A DNA stretch of 22,720 nucleotides from DATFMH01 sp035267045 (GTDB taxonomy: Bacteria; Bacteroidota; Rhodothermia; Balneolales; DATFMH01). How positions within the stretch are numbered: position 1 is the first letter of the stretch; every line of letters begins with the position of its first letter. The notes below the pieces were generated by a model. It was given only the letters and a program-made list of their open reading frames with translations. It ran no database searches and had not been told where the DNA came from. The translations under genes and the position numbers were made by a program. The DNA is taken from contig DATFMH010000099.1 of the NCBI GenBank assembly GCA_035267045.1, positions 1 through 22,720 on the forward strand, given 5' to 3'. Below, piece after piece: positions 1-7,835 of the stretch.

Positions 1-212
1 GGTTCCTCGACCTCAGGGAAAGCAATTTCTTTTGTCGATAGTACAACTTCACATTTACTGGCACCAAGCCTGGCTTCCGGGCCATAACTCTGAGTCTGTG
101 CGACATACAAACCATCATGCATGCCGGCTTCAGCAATTAAAACTCCCGCCAACAGAATGCCCTGGCCACCACGACCTGATAGACGAATATAATAGGGATC
201 TTTAGGAATCAT
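1..212 (-). CDS. korC: 2-oxoglutarate:ferredoxin oxidoreductase, gamma subunit (KorC), partial
   Basis: The reading frame opens with ATG at 212 and runs off the window edge, so only the first ~70 residues are seen. They show the gamma-subunit (POR/KOR gamma domain) start: RLSGRGGQGILLAGVLIAEA, then YVAQTQSYGPEARLGASKCEV. The RGGQG motif and the SYGPE.R.G segment are typical of this family. The subunit helps bind CoA and completes the TPP-dependent conversion of 2-oxoacid plus CoA to acyl-CoA, CO2 and reduced ferredoxin. Its start overlaps the end of the beta-subunit gene by 11 bases, which suggests translational coupling. Its place after KorD-KorA-KorB supports assignment to that complex. The substrate is inferred from the sister subunits. 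Confidence 0.9.
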   Translation of the reverse strand, partial: MIPKDPYYIRLSGRGGQGILLAGVLIAEAGMHDGLYVAQTQSYGPEARLGASKCEVVLSTKEIAFPEVEE

Positions 213-1026
213 ATTTAACTCCGGCTTTTTGTCTAACATTTTGATATTGTTGTGTATACTCCGGCCTTGTTTCTTCCCGGAAGATGCCGATTGGCTTCTT
301 ACCAACCATTTCTTCTCTTGAGACATATCCCTGGGGTATGGTCAGATCTTTTTCATAATCTAACATTTGTGATGCATCCCCCAGTTTATTGATTCGACCA
401 TAATAAGTTGGACATTGTCCTAATATTTCAACAACTGAAAAGCCGGGATGTTGTATAGCCCGGGTGATCATATCAGGAATATCCTGAAAGTCGAAAGTAG
501 TGGTACGGGCTACAAAAGTTGCGCCCGCTGCCAAAGCCAGGTTAACAACATCGAACGATTGATCGATGTTTCCGTACATGGTCGTAGTTGATTTTTCACC
601 GGTTGGAGTAGTGGGAGCCGCTTGCCCACCGGTCATTCCATAAATGCTGTTATTAAAGACAAGAGCTGTAATATCGATATTTCTCCTGCAGGCATGAATG
701 AAATGGTTACCCCCAATGGCGGCTGTATCACCGTCGCCCATGGTTGTTATAACGGTTAAGTCAGGATTAGCAAGTTTCGTACCGGTCGCAAACGCCAGGG
801 CACGGCCGTGTGTAGTGTGCATGGCATTGGTATTGACATAAAAGGGGGTACGTCCCGAGCATCCAATACCACCAATAACAACCACTTCGTTCAATGGAAT
901 CTGTAAACGGTCTAATGACGTCATTAGTCCCCGTGTAATATTCCCGTGGCCGCAACCAGGACACCAAACGTTTGGCATCATTTCTTGTCGTAAATATTTG
1001 GATAAATCGTGTCCGGTTTTAGGCAT
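202..1026 (-). CDS. korB: 2-oxoglutarate:ferredoxin oxidoreductase, beta subunit (KorB)
   Basis: This 274-residue protein is the TPP-binding subunit of a 2-oxoacid:ferredoxin oxidoreductase. CPGCGHG at residues 22-28 is the N-terminal Cys motif used to coordinate a 4Fe-4S cluster. GDGD at 97-100 followed by NN at 125-126 is the TPP/Mg2+ signature. YGMTGGQ at 129-135 and PTTP at 138-141 are typical of the KorB branch rather than PorB. The length matches the family (about 270-290). The gene overlaps the alpha-subunit gene by 8 bases and the gamma gene by 11. Together these subunits convert 2-oxoglutarate and CoA to succinyl-CoA with reduced ferredoxin, or the reverse in reductive carbon metabolism. 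The exact substrate is inferred from family resemblance. Confidence 0.93.
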   Translation of the reverse strand: MPKTGHDLSKYLRQEMMPNVWCPGCGHGNITRGLMTSLDRLQIPLNEVVVIGGIGCSGRTPFYVNTNAMHTTHGRALAFATGTKLANPDLTVITTMGDGDTAAIGGNHFIHACRRNIDITALVFNNSIYGMTGGQAAPTTPTGEKSTTTMYGNIDQSFDVVNLALAAGATFVARTTTFDFQDIPDMITRAIQHPGFSVVEILGQCPTYYGRINKLGDASQMLDYEKDLTIPQGYVSREEMVGKKPIGIFREETRPEYTQQYQNVRQKAGVKYDS

Positions 1027-2182
1027 GATTATTTCCTCCGTTTATTTGATTATTGCCTTTTGTAACCTCGACACATACTCTTGAATCCGTCATCTCCATA
1101 ACCGCTTCGGCTATTTGATCCGGGGTGAATAACTGTCCGTCGGCTCTGGTCAAAGATTTTACGGGAACGGCGCCTTCCACTGCTGCTTTAAGCGGCATAA
1201 CCATTTGTCCCAGGTTAAGTTCCGGCATCAGAATGCCTTTGACGTTACGGGCAAGCTCATTGATAAGTTTCTCCGGGAATGGCCATAAAGTTTGCATATC
1301 CAGCAAGCCTGTGCATATCCCTTCTTTTCGTAATATTTGAACAGCTGCTTTAGAAGCCCGGGAAGTGATACCATACGAAATGATCAGCATCTCAGCATCG
1401 TCAAGATGATATGTTTTGTAATGAAGAATTTCATCCAGGTTATTTTCCATGCGTTCATAAGTGCGGCGAAGCATGTGTTCGGCATTTTCACCATCGGACG
1501 CTCTGGGTAATCCATCTTCACCATGAGCCAATCCTGTGACAACTTTTTGTTCTCCCACTCCAAAGGGTAAAAAGGATTCATCGGCAAATGCCTTAAACCC
1601 GGTTATATTAGCCGGTTTTCTACGGTCGATGATTTCCATTTCCGGTATTTCAATATTTTCACGCATGTGTGAAATAGTGGCATCCAGTAATAATATAACC
1701 GGTATTCGGTAGGCTTCACTGAGATTAAAAGCTGTGACCGTCATTTCATAGGTATCCAGGACTGACGAAGTGGTCAAAACGATGATGGGATGATCTCCGT
1801 GCGTACCCCAGCGTGCCTGCATGACATCTCCTTGTGACGGGAGAGTTGGCAGTCCGGTACTGGGTCCACCGCGTTGTGAGTTAACAATGACACACGGTGT
1901 TTCTGTCATGGAAGCATAACCGAGATTTTCCTGCATTAAGGAGAATCCGGGACCTGAGGTTGCCGTCATGGTTTTTGCACCTGACCAGGAGGCACCGATG
2001 ATGGCGGCAATAGAGGCGATCTCATCTTCCATCTGTATAAATGTTCCATTCATTTTAGGCAGCAGCCTGGCCATCCATTCCATTATTTCCGAGGCCGGTG
2101 TGATAGGGTAGCCGGCGTAAAATGTGCACCCGGCTTCGATAGCACCGAGTGCACATGCTTCATTTCCTTGTATAAGTCTCAT
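1019..2182 (-). CDS. korA: 2-oxoglutarate:ferredoxin oxidoreductase, alpha subunit (KorA)
   Basis: The 387-residue protein begins with LIQGNEACALGAIEAGC and carries the YPITPASE motif at about residues 25-32, the hallmark of the pyrimidine-binding alpha chain of 2-oxoacid:acceptor oxidoreductases. A TSGPGFSLMQE segment near residue 75 and the C-terminal transketolase-like domain (from about 260) complete the usual two-domain order. It is the short KorA form with no fused gamma domain, consistent with the separate gamma gene at 1-212. Its start overlaps the KorD ferredoxin gene by 23 bases and no clear Shine-Dalgarno sequence precedes it, so it probably depends on coupling. KorA pairs with KorB to form the TPP active site. 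Confidence 0.93.
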   Translation of the reverse strand: MRLIQGNEACALGAIEAGCTFYAGYPITPASEIMEWMARLLPKMNGTFIQMEDEIASIAAIIGASWSGAKTMTATSGPGFSLMQENLGYASMTETPCVIVNSQRGGPSTGLPTLPSQGDVMQARWGTHGDHPIIVLTTSSVLDTYEMTVTAFNLSEAYRIPVILLLDATISHMRENIEIPEMEIIDRRKPANITGFKAFADESFLPFGVGEQKVVTGLAHGEDGLPRASDGENAEHMLRRTYERMENNLDEILHYKTYHLDDAEMLIISYGITSRASKAAVQILRKEGICTGLLDMQTLWPFPEKLINELARNVKGILMPELNLGQMVMPLKAAVEGAVPVKSLTRADGQLFTPDQIAEAVMEMTDSRVCVEVTKGNNQINGGNNHA

Positions 2183-2429
2183 AAGAATTATTACTTATTA
2201 AATTTGATTCTGGGCGCTCCAGGGTGAAACAAAAATCAGGGCAACGGGCGGCACATATACCGCAAAATATGCATTTGGAGACATCGGTAACTTGTATCTT
2301 GTCCGCATCGTCCAATGTGAGTATATCACTGGGACAGGCCTCAACACATATGTTACAGCCTTTGCACCATTCATGATTAACCAGCAGGGCAGCGTCGCCT
2401 TGTTCATATCTCTTTATATTATTGAGCAT
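2160..2429 (-). CDS. korD: 2-oxoglutarate:ferredoxin oxidoreductase, delta subunit (KorD), 2[4Fe-4S] ferredoxin-like
   Basis: A small 89-residue protein with two four-cysteine motifs, CKGCNICVEACP and CIFCGICAARCP, each suited to one 4Fe-4S cluster. This is the delta subunit that moves electrons from the TPP site to soluble ferredoxin. The order KorD-KorA-KorB-KorC is the common korDABC arrangement. The gene starts inside the last codons of the upstream beta subunit of the other complex (11-base overlap), so the two oxidoreductases are joined in a single transcript. A free-standing ferredoxin is the alternative reading, but the position strongly favours a subunit. Confidence 0.92.
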   Translation of the reverse strand: MLNNIKRYEQGDAALLVNHEWCKGCNICVEACPSDILTLDDADKIQVTDVSKCIFCGICAARCPDFCFTLERPESNLISNNSYETYTRK

Positions 2430-3423
2430 AAGAAGACACCGAATTTTGTTGATGTGTTTGTTTTAGTGCTTCGAAATAAGGTTTGTCTGTTTCACACAGA
2501 TCAATAATACGCTGCCATTCCTTATCAACATGTGTTTGTATCTCGTTTAGCAAGCCTTTGTTTTCAGGTTGGAACAAATGCTTGAAACGGCCCTGTAATC
2601 GCAGCCACCTTTCTATGGGAACATTATCAAGAGGTTCATGTGTAAGACGATAATGTCCATCGATTACTTCATATAATGGCCAGAAACGTGTTTCAACAGC
2701 CAGTCGTGCAATCATGACAGCATCCTTGGGCTCATGCCTCCATCCCAATTGACAGGTGGAAAGCACATTCAGAAATGCAGGCCCGTCAAATTGTGTAGTT
2801 GCATATTTGACTTTATCACTCAGGTCTTGCCAGTGAGATATGGACGATTGTCCCACATATGGAATGTGATGGGCAATTGCTATGGCTGTTAGATCTTTAC
2901 GTTGTTGTGCTTTTCCAAAACTTACCGTACCGGCCGGGCTTGTGGTTGTGTCGGCGCCGAAAGGTGTGGCACTCGACCGTTGAATACCGGTATTCATGTA
3001 TGCTTCATTATCGTAACATACATAAAGAAAATTATGGCCACGTTCCAGGGCACCAGATAAAGATTGCAGCCCGATATCGTACGTACCACCATCCCCACCA
3101 AAAGTGACGAAAGTGACAGGCTGGTCATCGGGTAACGCTCCACGCTTTACAAGTGCGCGAAAAGCCGTTTCAACACCACTTGCTGCGGCTGAAGCATTTT
3201 CGAAAGCGACATGCAGCCATGGTACGTTCCAGGCCGTTGTCGGGTAACGGGTTGTCGCAACTTCCAGACAACCTGTTGCATTAATAACAACGACCGGCGT
3301 TTCAATACTATTCAGCACGGTTCGGACAACAATCGGTATTCCACAACCCTGACATAGGGAGTGTCCACCGCGAAATCTCATTTCCCGTGACTCGTTTAAT
3401 GCTAATGTTTTAATATTCGGCAT
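2419..3423 (-). CDS. 2-oxoacid:ferredoxin oxidoreductase, beta subunit (Por/Vor/phenylglyoxylate type)
   Basis: A 334-residue TPP-binding subunit of the PorB branch. Features in order: GHSLCQGCG at 20-28 (Cys24 and Cys27, Fe-S ligands), GCLEV near 51, PWLHVAFENASAAASG at 68-83, GDGGTYDIG at 110-118 (TPP/Mg2+ binding), DNEAYMNTG at 138-146 and TPFGADTTTSPAG at 153-165. The last two are classic PorB landmarks. A ribosome site GGAG lies 7-10 bases before ATG at 3423. The gene follows its alpha subunit after a 31-base gap, the largest gap inside this operon. The substrate is not decided by sequence: pyruvate, a branched-chain 2-oxoacid or phenylglyoxylate are all possible. It forms a complex with the products of the alpha, delta and gamma genes upstream. 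Confidence 0.9.
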   Translation of the reverse strand: MPNIKTLALNESREMRFRGGHSLCQGCGIPIVVRTVLNSIETPVVVINATGCLEVATTRYPTTAWNVPWLHVAFENASAAASGVETAFRALVKRGALPDDQPVTFVTFGGDGGTYDIGLQSLSGALERGHNFLYVCYDNEAYMNTGIQRSSATPFGADTTTSPAGTVSFGKAQQRKDLTAIAIAHHIPYVGQSSISHWQDLSDKVKYATTQFDGPAFLNVLSTCQLGWRHEPKDAVMIARLAVETRFWPLYEVIDGHYRLTHEPLDNVPIERWLRLQGRFKHLFQPENKGLLNEIQTHVDKEWQRIIDLCETDKPYFEALKQTHQQNSVSSYAQ

Positions 3424-3454
3424 GTTAATTCTCCTGCAGAAAATGACAAATAAC

Positions 3455-4651
3455 CTATGATCTCAATCCGATATATCTCATATCGTTTTGAAGGCTTGGC
3501 TGTTTTAATTCTTCATATATCTTTTTGATATCGGCTGGAAATAAATCACGTCCGCCGAGACCATATATATAATTGCTTAGCTTGACACCGGATCCATATA
3601 ACGCCCGGGATACTTCACTGAATAATGGGCCGTGGCTGCCAAAAGACATGGCACGATCAAAAACAGCTACTGATTTGAGACCTGTTAAAATGGTTCTGAT
3701 CTTCTCGTCCGGGAAGGGACGAAATGAGCGGATTTTCAAAACTCCGACTTTTTCGCCGGTTTCTCTCAATTCATCCACTATATCTTTAACCGTTCCCGCC
3801 GTTGATCCCAGAACTACGATAGCGCGTTCGGCATCATCGAGTTTATAGCTCTCAATAGCACCATAAGTACGATTCGTTATTTTGGCATATTCCCCGGTAA
3901 TCTTATCCAATGCTTCCGGGAAAGATTCCATGGCATCCTGTTGTTGCCGTTTGTGCTCGAAATAATAATCCGGCATATCAAACGGGCCCTGTGTTGTAAC
4001 TTTATCCAGGTTCAGTAATGGATAGGGTATTTTATAATCACCGACAAAATCCTGTACGACCTTGTCATCAAGTAAGGTGACCGGTTCGGCAGTGTGCGTG
4101 ATAGTAAATCCGTCCTGACAGATCATTACCGGCAGTAATACTTTTTCATTTTCAGCAAGCCGTGAAGCCATCACCATGAAATCGTACGCTTCCTGCGCAT
4201 TTTCTACGAAGATTTGTACGGCACCCGAATCCCGGGCAAGCATAGAGTCAGAGTGATCGCAGTGAATATTGATAGGGCCGGATAATGCCCGGTTACCAAT
4301 AGCCATAACAATCGGCAGACGCATGGAAGAGGCTATATAAACGACCTCGATCATCAGGGCCAATCCCTGTGAAGCAGTGGCTGTCATTGTTCGTGCACCT
4401 GCTGTGGCAGCGCCGACAGCGGCACTCATGGCCGAGTGTTCCGATTCTACATTGATTATTTCCGTTGTTGCTTTACCGTCAGCCACATACTTTGAGAACG
4501 TTTGTATGATAGGCGTTTGCGGGGTGATCGGATATACCGAAACTACATCCGGATTCACCTGCTGCATGGCCGTGGCCGCAGCTTCCGCACCGGTTAACAG
4601 GTGATATGGAATTTTCTTTTGCTTTTTAGGTATTTCAATCGTTGCTTCCAT
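3455..4651 (-). CDS. 2-oxoacid:ferredoxin oxidoreductase, alpha subunit (Por/Vor/phenylglyoxylate type)
   Basis: The product of about 398 residues holds LLTGAEAAATAMQQVNPDVVSVYPITPQTP, the YPITPQTP alpha-chain motif, near its N-terminus (read as two overlapping motif blocks), then ESEHSAMSAAVGAATAGART and TASQGLALM, all typical of PorA/VorA. The open frame extends upstream to a GTG at 4660, but AGGAGG lies immediately before that GTG and 8 bases before the ATG at 4651. I therefore place the start at 4651, giving MEATIEIPKK. It overlaps the delta-subunit gene by 17 bases. Together with the beta chain it binds TPP and the 2-oxoacid. The chosen substrate is unknown. The IHCDHSDSMLARDSG segment matches the conserved region that lines the active site in this family. 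Confidence 0.9.
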   Translation of the reverse strand: MEATIEIPKKQKKIPYHLLTGAEAAATAMQQVNPDVVSVYPITPQTPIIQTFSKYVADGKATTEIINVESEHSAMSAAVGAATAGARTMTATASQGLALMIEVVYIASSMRLPIVMAIGNRALSGPINIHCDHSDSMLARDSGAVQIFVENAQEAYDFMVMASRLAENEKVLLPVMICQDGFTITHTAEPVTLLDDKVVQDFVGDYKIPYPLLNLDKVTTQGPFDMPDYYFEHKRQQQDAMESFPEALDKITGEYAKITNRTYGAIESYKLDDAERAIVVLGSTAGTVKDIVDELRETGEKVGVLKIRSFRPFPDEKIRTILTGLKSVAVFDRAMSFGSHGPLFSEVSRALYGSGVKLSNYIYGLGGRDLFPADIKKIYEELKQPSLQNDMRYIGLRS

Positions 4652-4970
4652 ATTTTTCACCTCCTATTCTTCCCAATGCAGGTACTGTCTCCGCTTCGTC
4701 TACCATTTCTATGGCATTAGTCGGACAAACTTCCGCACATAGTTGACAGCCTTTGCAATAATCATAATCAAAACCTTTGAAGGTTGTATTATCAGCCAGT
4801 ACGGCGGTATCCGGGCAGTTAACCCAACACAGCAGGCAATTAACACACTTTGACAAGTTGACGGTCGGTTTTAGTCCCGTCCGCCAGCCTCCCGTTTTCG
4901 GTTGTACGGTTTGATCCCATACGACTGTACCGCCGACTGGCAATTCTTGAAATTTCTTTAATTCAGGCAT
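4635..4970 (-). CDS. 2-oxoacid:ferredoxin oxidoreductase, delta subunit, 2[4Fe-4S]
   Basis: A 111-residue ferredoxin-like subunit. The N-terminal part with GGTVVWDQTV, TGGWRTGLKP is the usual PorD lead-in. Two cluster motifs follow: CVNCLLCWVNCPD at about residues 41-53 and CKGCQLCAEVCP at about 72-83. It relays electrons between the TPP-containing alpha/beta core and the acceptor. In this operon the acceptor may be the flavoprotein encoded two genes upstream, rather than only free ferredoxin. It overlaps the gamma gene by 8 bases. The assignment as a subunit is firm. The electron path to the flavoprotein is inference from gene order. Confidence 0.92.
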   Translation of the reverse strand: MPELKKFQELPVGGTVVWDQTVQPKTGGWRTGLKPTVNLSKCVNCLLCWVNCPDTAVLADNTTFKGFDYDYCKGCQLCAEVCPTNAIEMVDEAETVPALGRIGGEKYGSND

Positions 4971-5541
4971 ACATACTCCTGTTTGATGTATCTAAAACAT
5001 TTTGATAACCCAGTTCGATAGCCTCGAGATTATTTTTCACAACTTTTTCAGGTAATTTCTTGCCCAGAATTTTTGATGCCGTTGCTTTTAATATCTCAAG
5101 TGAGGGTTCGCCCATCAGGGCCGAGAGAGCTCCAACCATTACAACATTGGCGTATTTTACATTGGCTTTATGTGCCACCTCTTCCGCATCGAAACAGATT
5201 ACGCGACCTTTATAATTCAAACGGTCAGCTAACTGTTCGGGTGTTGCCGTTGTATTGATAAGTGCCAGTCCATCTGATTTAAGGCCGGCTGTCACATTCA
5301 ACTCATTCATTAATGTTGCATCGAGAACAACAACTATATCCGGATCGGTTACCCCGCAATGACGCCGGATAATCTTTTGATCACTTCTGGTATACGCCTG
5401 AACAGGTGCTCCACTACGTTCGGGACCATATTCGGGAAAAGCCTGAACGTAATCTCCCGCTTCCAGCAAGGCCATGGCCAATAGCTGGGAAACGGTTTTG
5501 GCACCTTGTCCACCGCGTCCGTGCCATCTGATTTCTCTCAT
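4963..5541 (-). CDS. 2-oxoacid:ferredoxin oxidoreductase, gamma subunit
   Basis: A 192-residue gamma subunit with REIRWHGRGGQGAKTVSQLL at the start, then EYGPERSGAPVQAYTR near residue 38 and the CGVTDPDIVVVLD segment. These are the standard landmarks of PorG/VorC. The family usually has about 180-195 residues, so this is full length. The gene begins one base before the end of the flavoprotein gene (TAATG junction at 5541), a strong sign of translational coupling between these two. In a four-subunit enzyme it forms the gamma part of one heterotetramer and contributes to CoA binding. Confidence 0.93.
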   Translation of the reverse strand: MREIRWHGRGGQGAKTVSQLLAMALLEAGDYVQAFPEYGPERSGAPVQAYTRSDQKIIRRHCGVTDPDIVVVLDATLMNELNVTAGLKSDGLALINTTATPEQLADRLNYKGRVICFDAEEVAHKANVKYANVVMVGALSALMGEPSLEILKATASKILGKKLPEKVVKNNLEAIELGYQNVLDTSNRSMYA

Positions 5542-6962
5542 TATGCTTTTCCTTTCAGATACTGATCTATTCCATTTGCAGCGGTTTTGCCATCACGGAT
5601 GGCTTCCACAACAGTTGCTCCGCCATTCAAAGCATCACCACCGGCAAAATATTTAGGATTCGTTGTTTGACCTGTTTCTTTGTTGATTTTTATCAATCCC
5701 CAATCGTCATCAAGATCATCGATCCAACCAAGAAACGTTTTACGTTTTTGTTGTCCTATGGCTTTAATAACGGTATCGACAGGTATCTTAAATTCGGTTC
5801 CTGTTACTTTTTCCGGGCGTGGGCGGCCGGAGCTGTCAGCTTCACCTAAACGCATATAATGGCATTCCATAGCTTCAAGGTGAGCGTCACCTATAAAGCG
5901 GATCGGGTTTGTCAAAAATTGGAAATGGATTCCTTCTTCGCGAGTTTCTACAATCTCATGCGGATAAGCCGGCATTTCAGCTTCAGTTCGACGATAAATC
6001 ATTGTTACTTCCCTGGCACCGAGACGTGCAGCTTCACGTGCCACGTCAATTGCCGTGTTACCACCACCGATAACAGCTACTTTATGTCCGACTTTAGGTA
6101 AATTTCCGGTTTTTATGGCTTCGATAAAATCGAGTGACTGCCAAACTCCGGGCAAATCTTCACCGGGATAATTAACATCTACATCCTTACCTAAGCCGAT
6201 TCCAAGGAAGACCGCTTCTGACTCATTGGTGATTTTTTCAAGTTTCTCTTTAGTGTCCACAGATGTTTCCATCTGGAATTTGACACCGAGATCTGCTATC
6301 ATTTGAGTTTCCTCGGGCAGCGGATTATTTAAAATTCTATAAGGTGCGATCGCATATCGCACTAAACCACCAAAATCTTTACGTTCGTCATAAACGGTAA
6401 CCTCATAACCCTTACGAGACAATTCAGCCGCACATGCGAGTCCGGCGGGGCCGGCACCAATTACACTAACTTTCTTACCGTTCGTCTTTGTAACTTTTTG
6501 ATGACGATATCCGTTTTTTAGGGCTGCATCGGTTGCATACCGTTGCAATCGTCCGATATCTACCGGGCGCCTGCCTTCTTCTTCTAATACGCAGGAGCCT
6601 TCGCAAAGCATTTCTACGGGACAAACCCGCGCACAACTTGAACCCAAAATATTTTCAGCATATATCGTTTCAGCGGCGCTGAAAGAATCGCCTCTGGCTA
6701 TAGCTGAGACGAATCCGGGTATATCAACATTAGCCGGGCAAGATACGGTACAAGGGGCTTGTGCATAGGGCCCACCGCATTCAAGACACCGGTATGCTTC
6801 TGCAAAAGCATCTGCATTTGTGAGTGGAGGCTTGAGATCAGCAAAGAGGGAATTATTTTGCGATTGGTTAAAGGACTTTTCCCGTATGTTATTACTAACC
6901 AGGCCAATATTCATTGTTTCCATGCCTTTTCTTTCATGTGGTATTTTCTGTTTTCTTTCCAT
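5541..6962 (-). CDS. GltD-like Fe-S/FAD NAD(P) oxidoreductase, probable electron-transfer subunit of the adjacent 2-oxoacid oxidoreductase
   Basis: The 473-residue protein has the glutamate-synthase small-subunit layout. An N-terminal Fe-S region (RCLECGG, APCTVSCPANVDIPGF, SSCARVCPVEMLCEGSCV) is followed by an FAD-binding GAGPAGLACAAEL near residue 170, an NAD(P)-binding GGGNTAIDVAREAARLGA near 297, and a C-terminal GGDALNGGATVVEAIRDGK. No glutamate synthase large subunit is nearby. The gene instead leads an operon with a one-base overlap into 2-oxoacid oxidoreductase genes. Phenylglyoxylate:NAD+ oxidoreductase (PadEFGHI) has the same subunit set, so this protein may let the enzyme use NAD(P)+. 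That role is inferred. The start is uncertain: ATGs at 6962, 6923 and 6914 are in frame, and AAAGG lies 10 bases before the one at 6914. Confidence 0.85.
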   Translation of the reverse strand: MERKQKIPHERKGMETMNIGLVSNNIREKSFNQSQNNSLFADLKPPLTNADAFAEAYRCLECGGPYAQAPCTVSCPANVDIPGFVSAIARGDSFSAAETIYAENILGSSCARVCPVEMLCEGSCVLEEEGRRPVDIGRLQRYATDAALKNGYRHQKVTKTNGKKVSVIGAGPAGLACAAELSRKGYEVTVYDERKDFGGLVRYAIAPYRILNNPLPEETQMIADLGVKFQMETSVDTKEKLEKITNESEAVFLGIGLGKDVDVNYPGEDLPGVWQSLDFIEAIKTGNLPKVGHKVAVIGGGNTAIDVAREAARLGAREVTMIYRRTEAEMPAYPHEIVETREEGIHFQFLTNPIRFIGDAHLEAMECHYMRLGEADSSGRPRPEKVTGTEFKIPVDTVIKAIGQQKRKTFLGWIDDLDDDWGLIKINKETGQTTNPKYFAGGDALNGGATVVEAIRDGKTAANGIDQYLKGKA

Positions 6963-6987
6963 TTATACACCACATTCTTATGCTACA

Positions 6988-7040
6988 CTTTACATAACCT
7001 GCACTAACAACATCCATTTGTAAAGATGCAGGTATAACCT
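6988..7040 (-). promoter_or_regulatory. Leader of the oxidoreductase operon with two interlocking inverted repeats
   Basis: Two 7-bp inverted pairs interlock here: CTTTACA (6988-6994) with TGTAAAG (7019-7025), and ACCTGCA (6997-7003) with TGCAGGT (7027-7033). A further AGGT-ATA-ACCT sits at 7030-7040. The order A-B-A'-B' means only one hairpin can form at a time, or both in a knotted form. It lies 26-78 bases upstream of the first ATG (6962) of the nine-gene operon. It could be an operator or a leader RNA switch. No known riboswitch was recognised. The function is inference. Confidence 0.3.
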
Positions 7041-7207
7041 GATGAACAATCTTACTTAGAGGTTAAAAATAATCTCTAATTAAGACAAGCTACTCCTTTT
7101 TAAAGAGTTAACATATTTTGTCCAATACTTAGACATATTTGTTATTTTGAGAGCATATAGAATTGGAATTTATTGTAACGTTTTGAATTACAGTAGATTA
7201 GAAGAGG

Positions 7208-7432
7208 ATGAAGGAAATTTCTCATATATATATAATCTGTTTAAAAATGGGCCTGTCTAAGTGGGAAACTTTCAATTATTGTACGTTAATAAGATTGGGT
7301 TTCCCCCTATTTGTTGAATATTTTTTTTGGAGAGATATATTCAACCCCGTTCCCTGTGGTAAAATGATGGTTAATTATCCCCTTTGCATATTTATGGGGC
7401 TAATCACATTAACCCTATTCAGATATTTCTAA
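7208..7432 (+). CDS. Possible small membrane protein, unknown
   Basis: A 74-residue open frame with two hydrophobic stretches (about residues 28-41 around RLGFPLFVEYFFW, and 58-72 around LCIFMGLITLTLF). It would make a small two-helix inner-membrane protein with Cys at positions 11, 25, 50 and 60. I do not recognise a family. The start is uncertain: AGAGG lies directly against ATG 7208, and an internal ATG encoding MGLSKWETF is an alternative. It lies alone between the divergent oxidoreductase operon and the next small gene. The AT-rich setting makes a chance frame possible, hence the low confidence. Confidence 0.3.
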   Translation: MKEISHIYIICLKMGLSKWETFNYCTLIRLGFPLFVEYFFWRDIFNPVPCGKMMVNYPLCIFMGLITLTLFRYF

Positions 7433-7563
7433 GAAATGATGACGTCTATTGTCGCAAGCACGAAAGTCATGAATAGGCATAGCCTTCTATGATACGTTAA
7501 ATGATTAATCTGTTTTTTATGTTATCGGAATAAACCAAAAATAAAATATTAAAGTGATCAGGG

Positions 7564-7755
7564 ATGAGTACCATTATAGAAACCTACCATTTAGGAGATA
7601 TAAAAGTGACCATTAGCGAAACGGAATCGAATAACCGATATTTAATTCATTGCCAAAAAGGAGATGACGTTTTTGAATTCAAAGCCAAAAAAAATGAATA
7701 TGAAGATTATAAAAGACTCATGAACCGAAGGATTCAGAAACATTTTAAATCCTAA
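7564..7755 (+). CDS. Small hypothetical protein
   Basis: A 63-residue soluble, charged protein. The N-terminal half alternates in a beta-strand-like pattern (IIETYHLGDIKVTISETE, then RYLIHCQKGDDVFEF). The C-terminal half is a Lys/Arg-rich, probably helical stretch (NEYEDYKRLMNRRIQKHF). No family is recognised and no membrane segment or signal peptide is seen. CAGGG directly precedes the ATG, too close for an ideal ribosome site. It is followed 80 bases later by the DUF4199 gene on the same strand. The coherent strand-then-helix pattern favours a real gene. Confidence 0.5.
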   Translation: MSTIIETYHLGDIKVTISETESNNRYLIHCQKGDDVFEFKAKKNEYEDYKRLMNRRIQKHFKS

Positions 7756-7835
7756 CCCTTTCCGTAGGTAACAGATTTTATTATCATTAAGTAGATATAG
7801 TAAATGTTGTTCATTTTAACAGAAGGGAGATGCTC

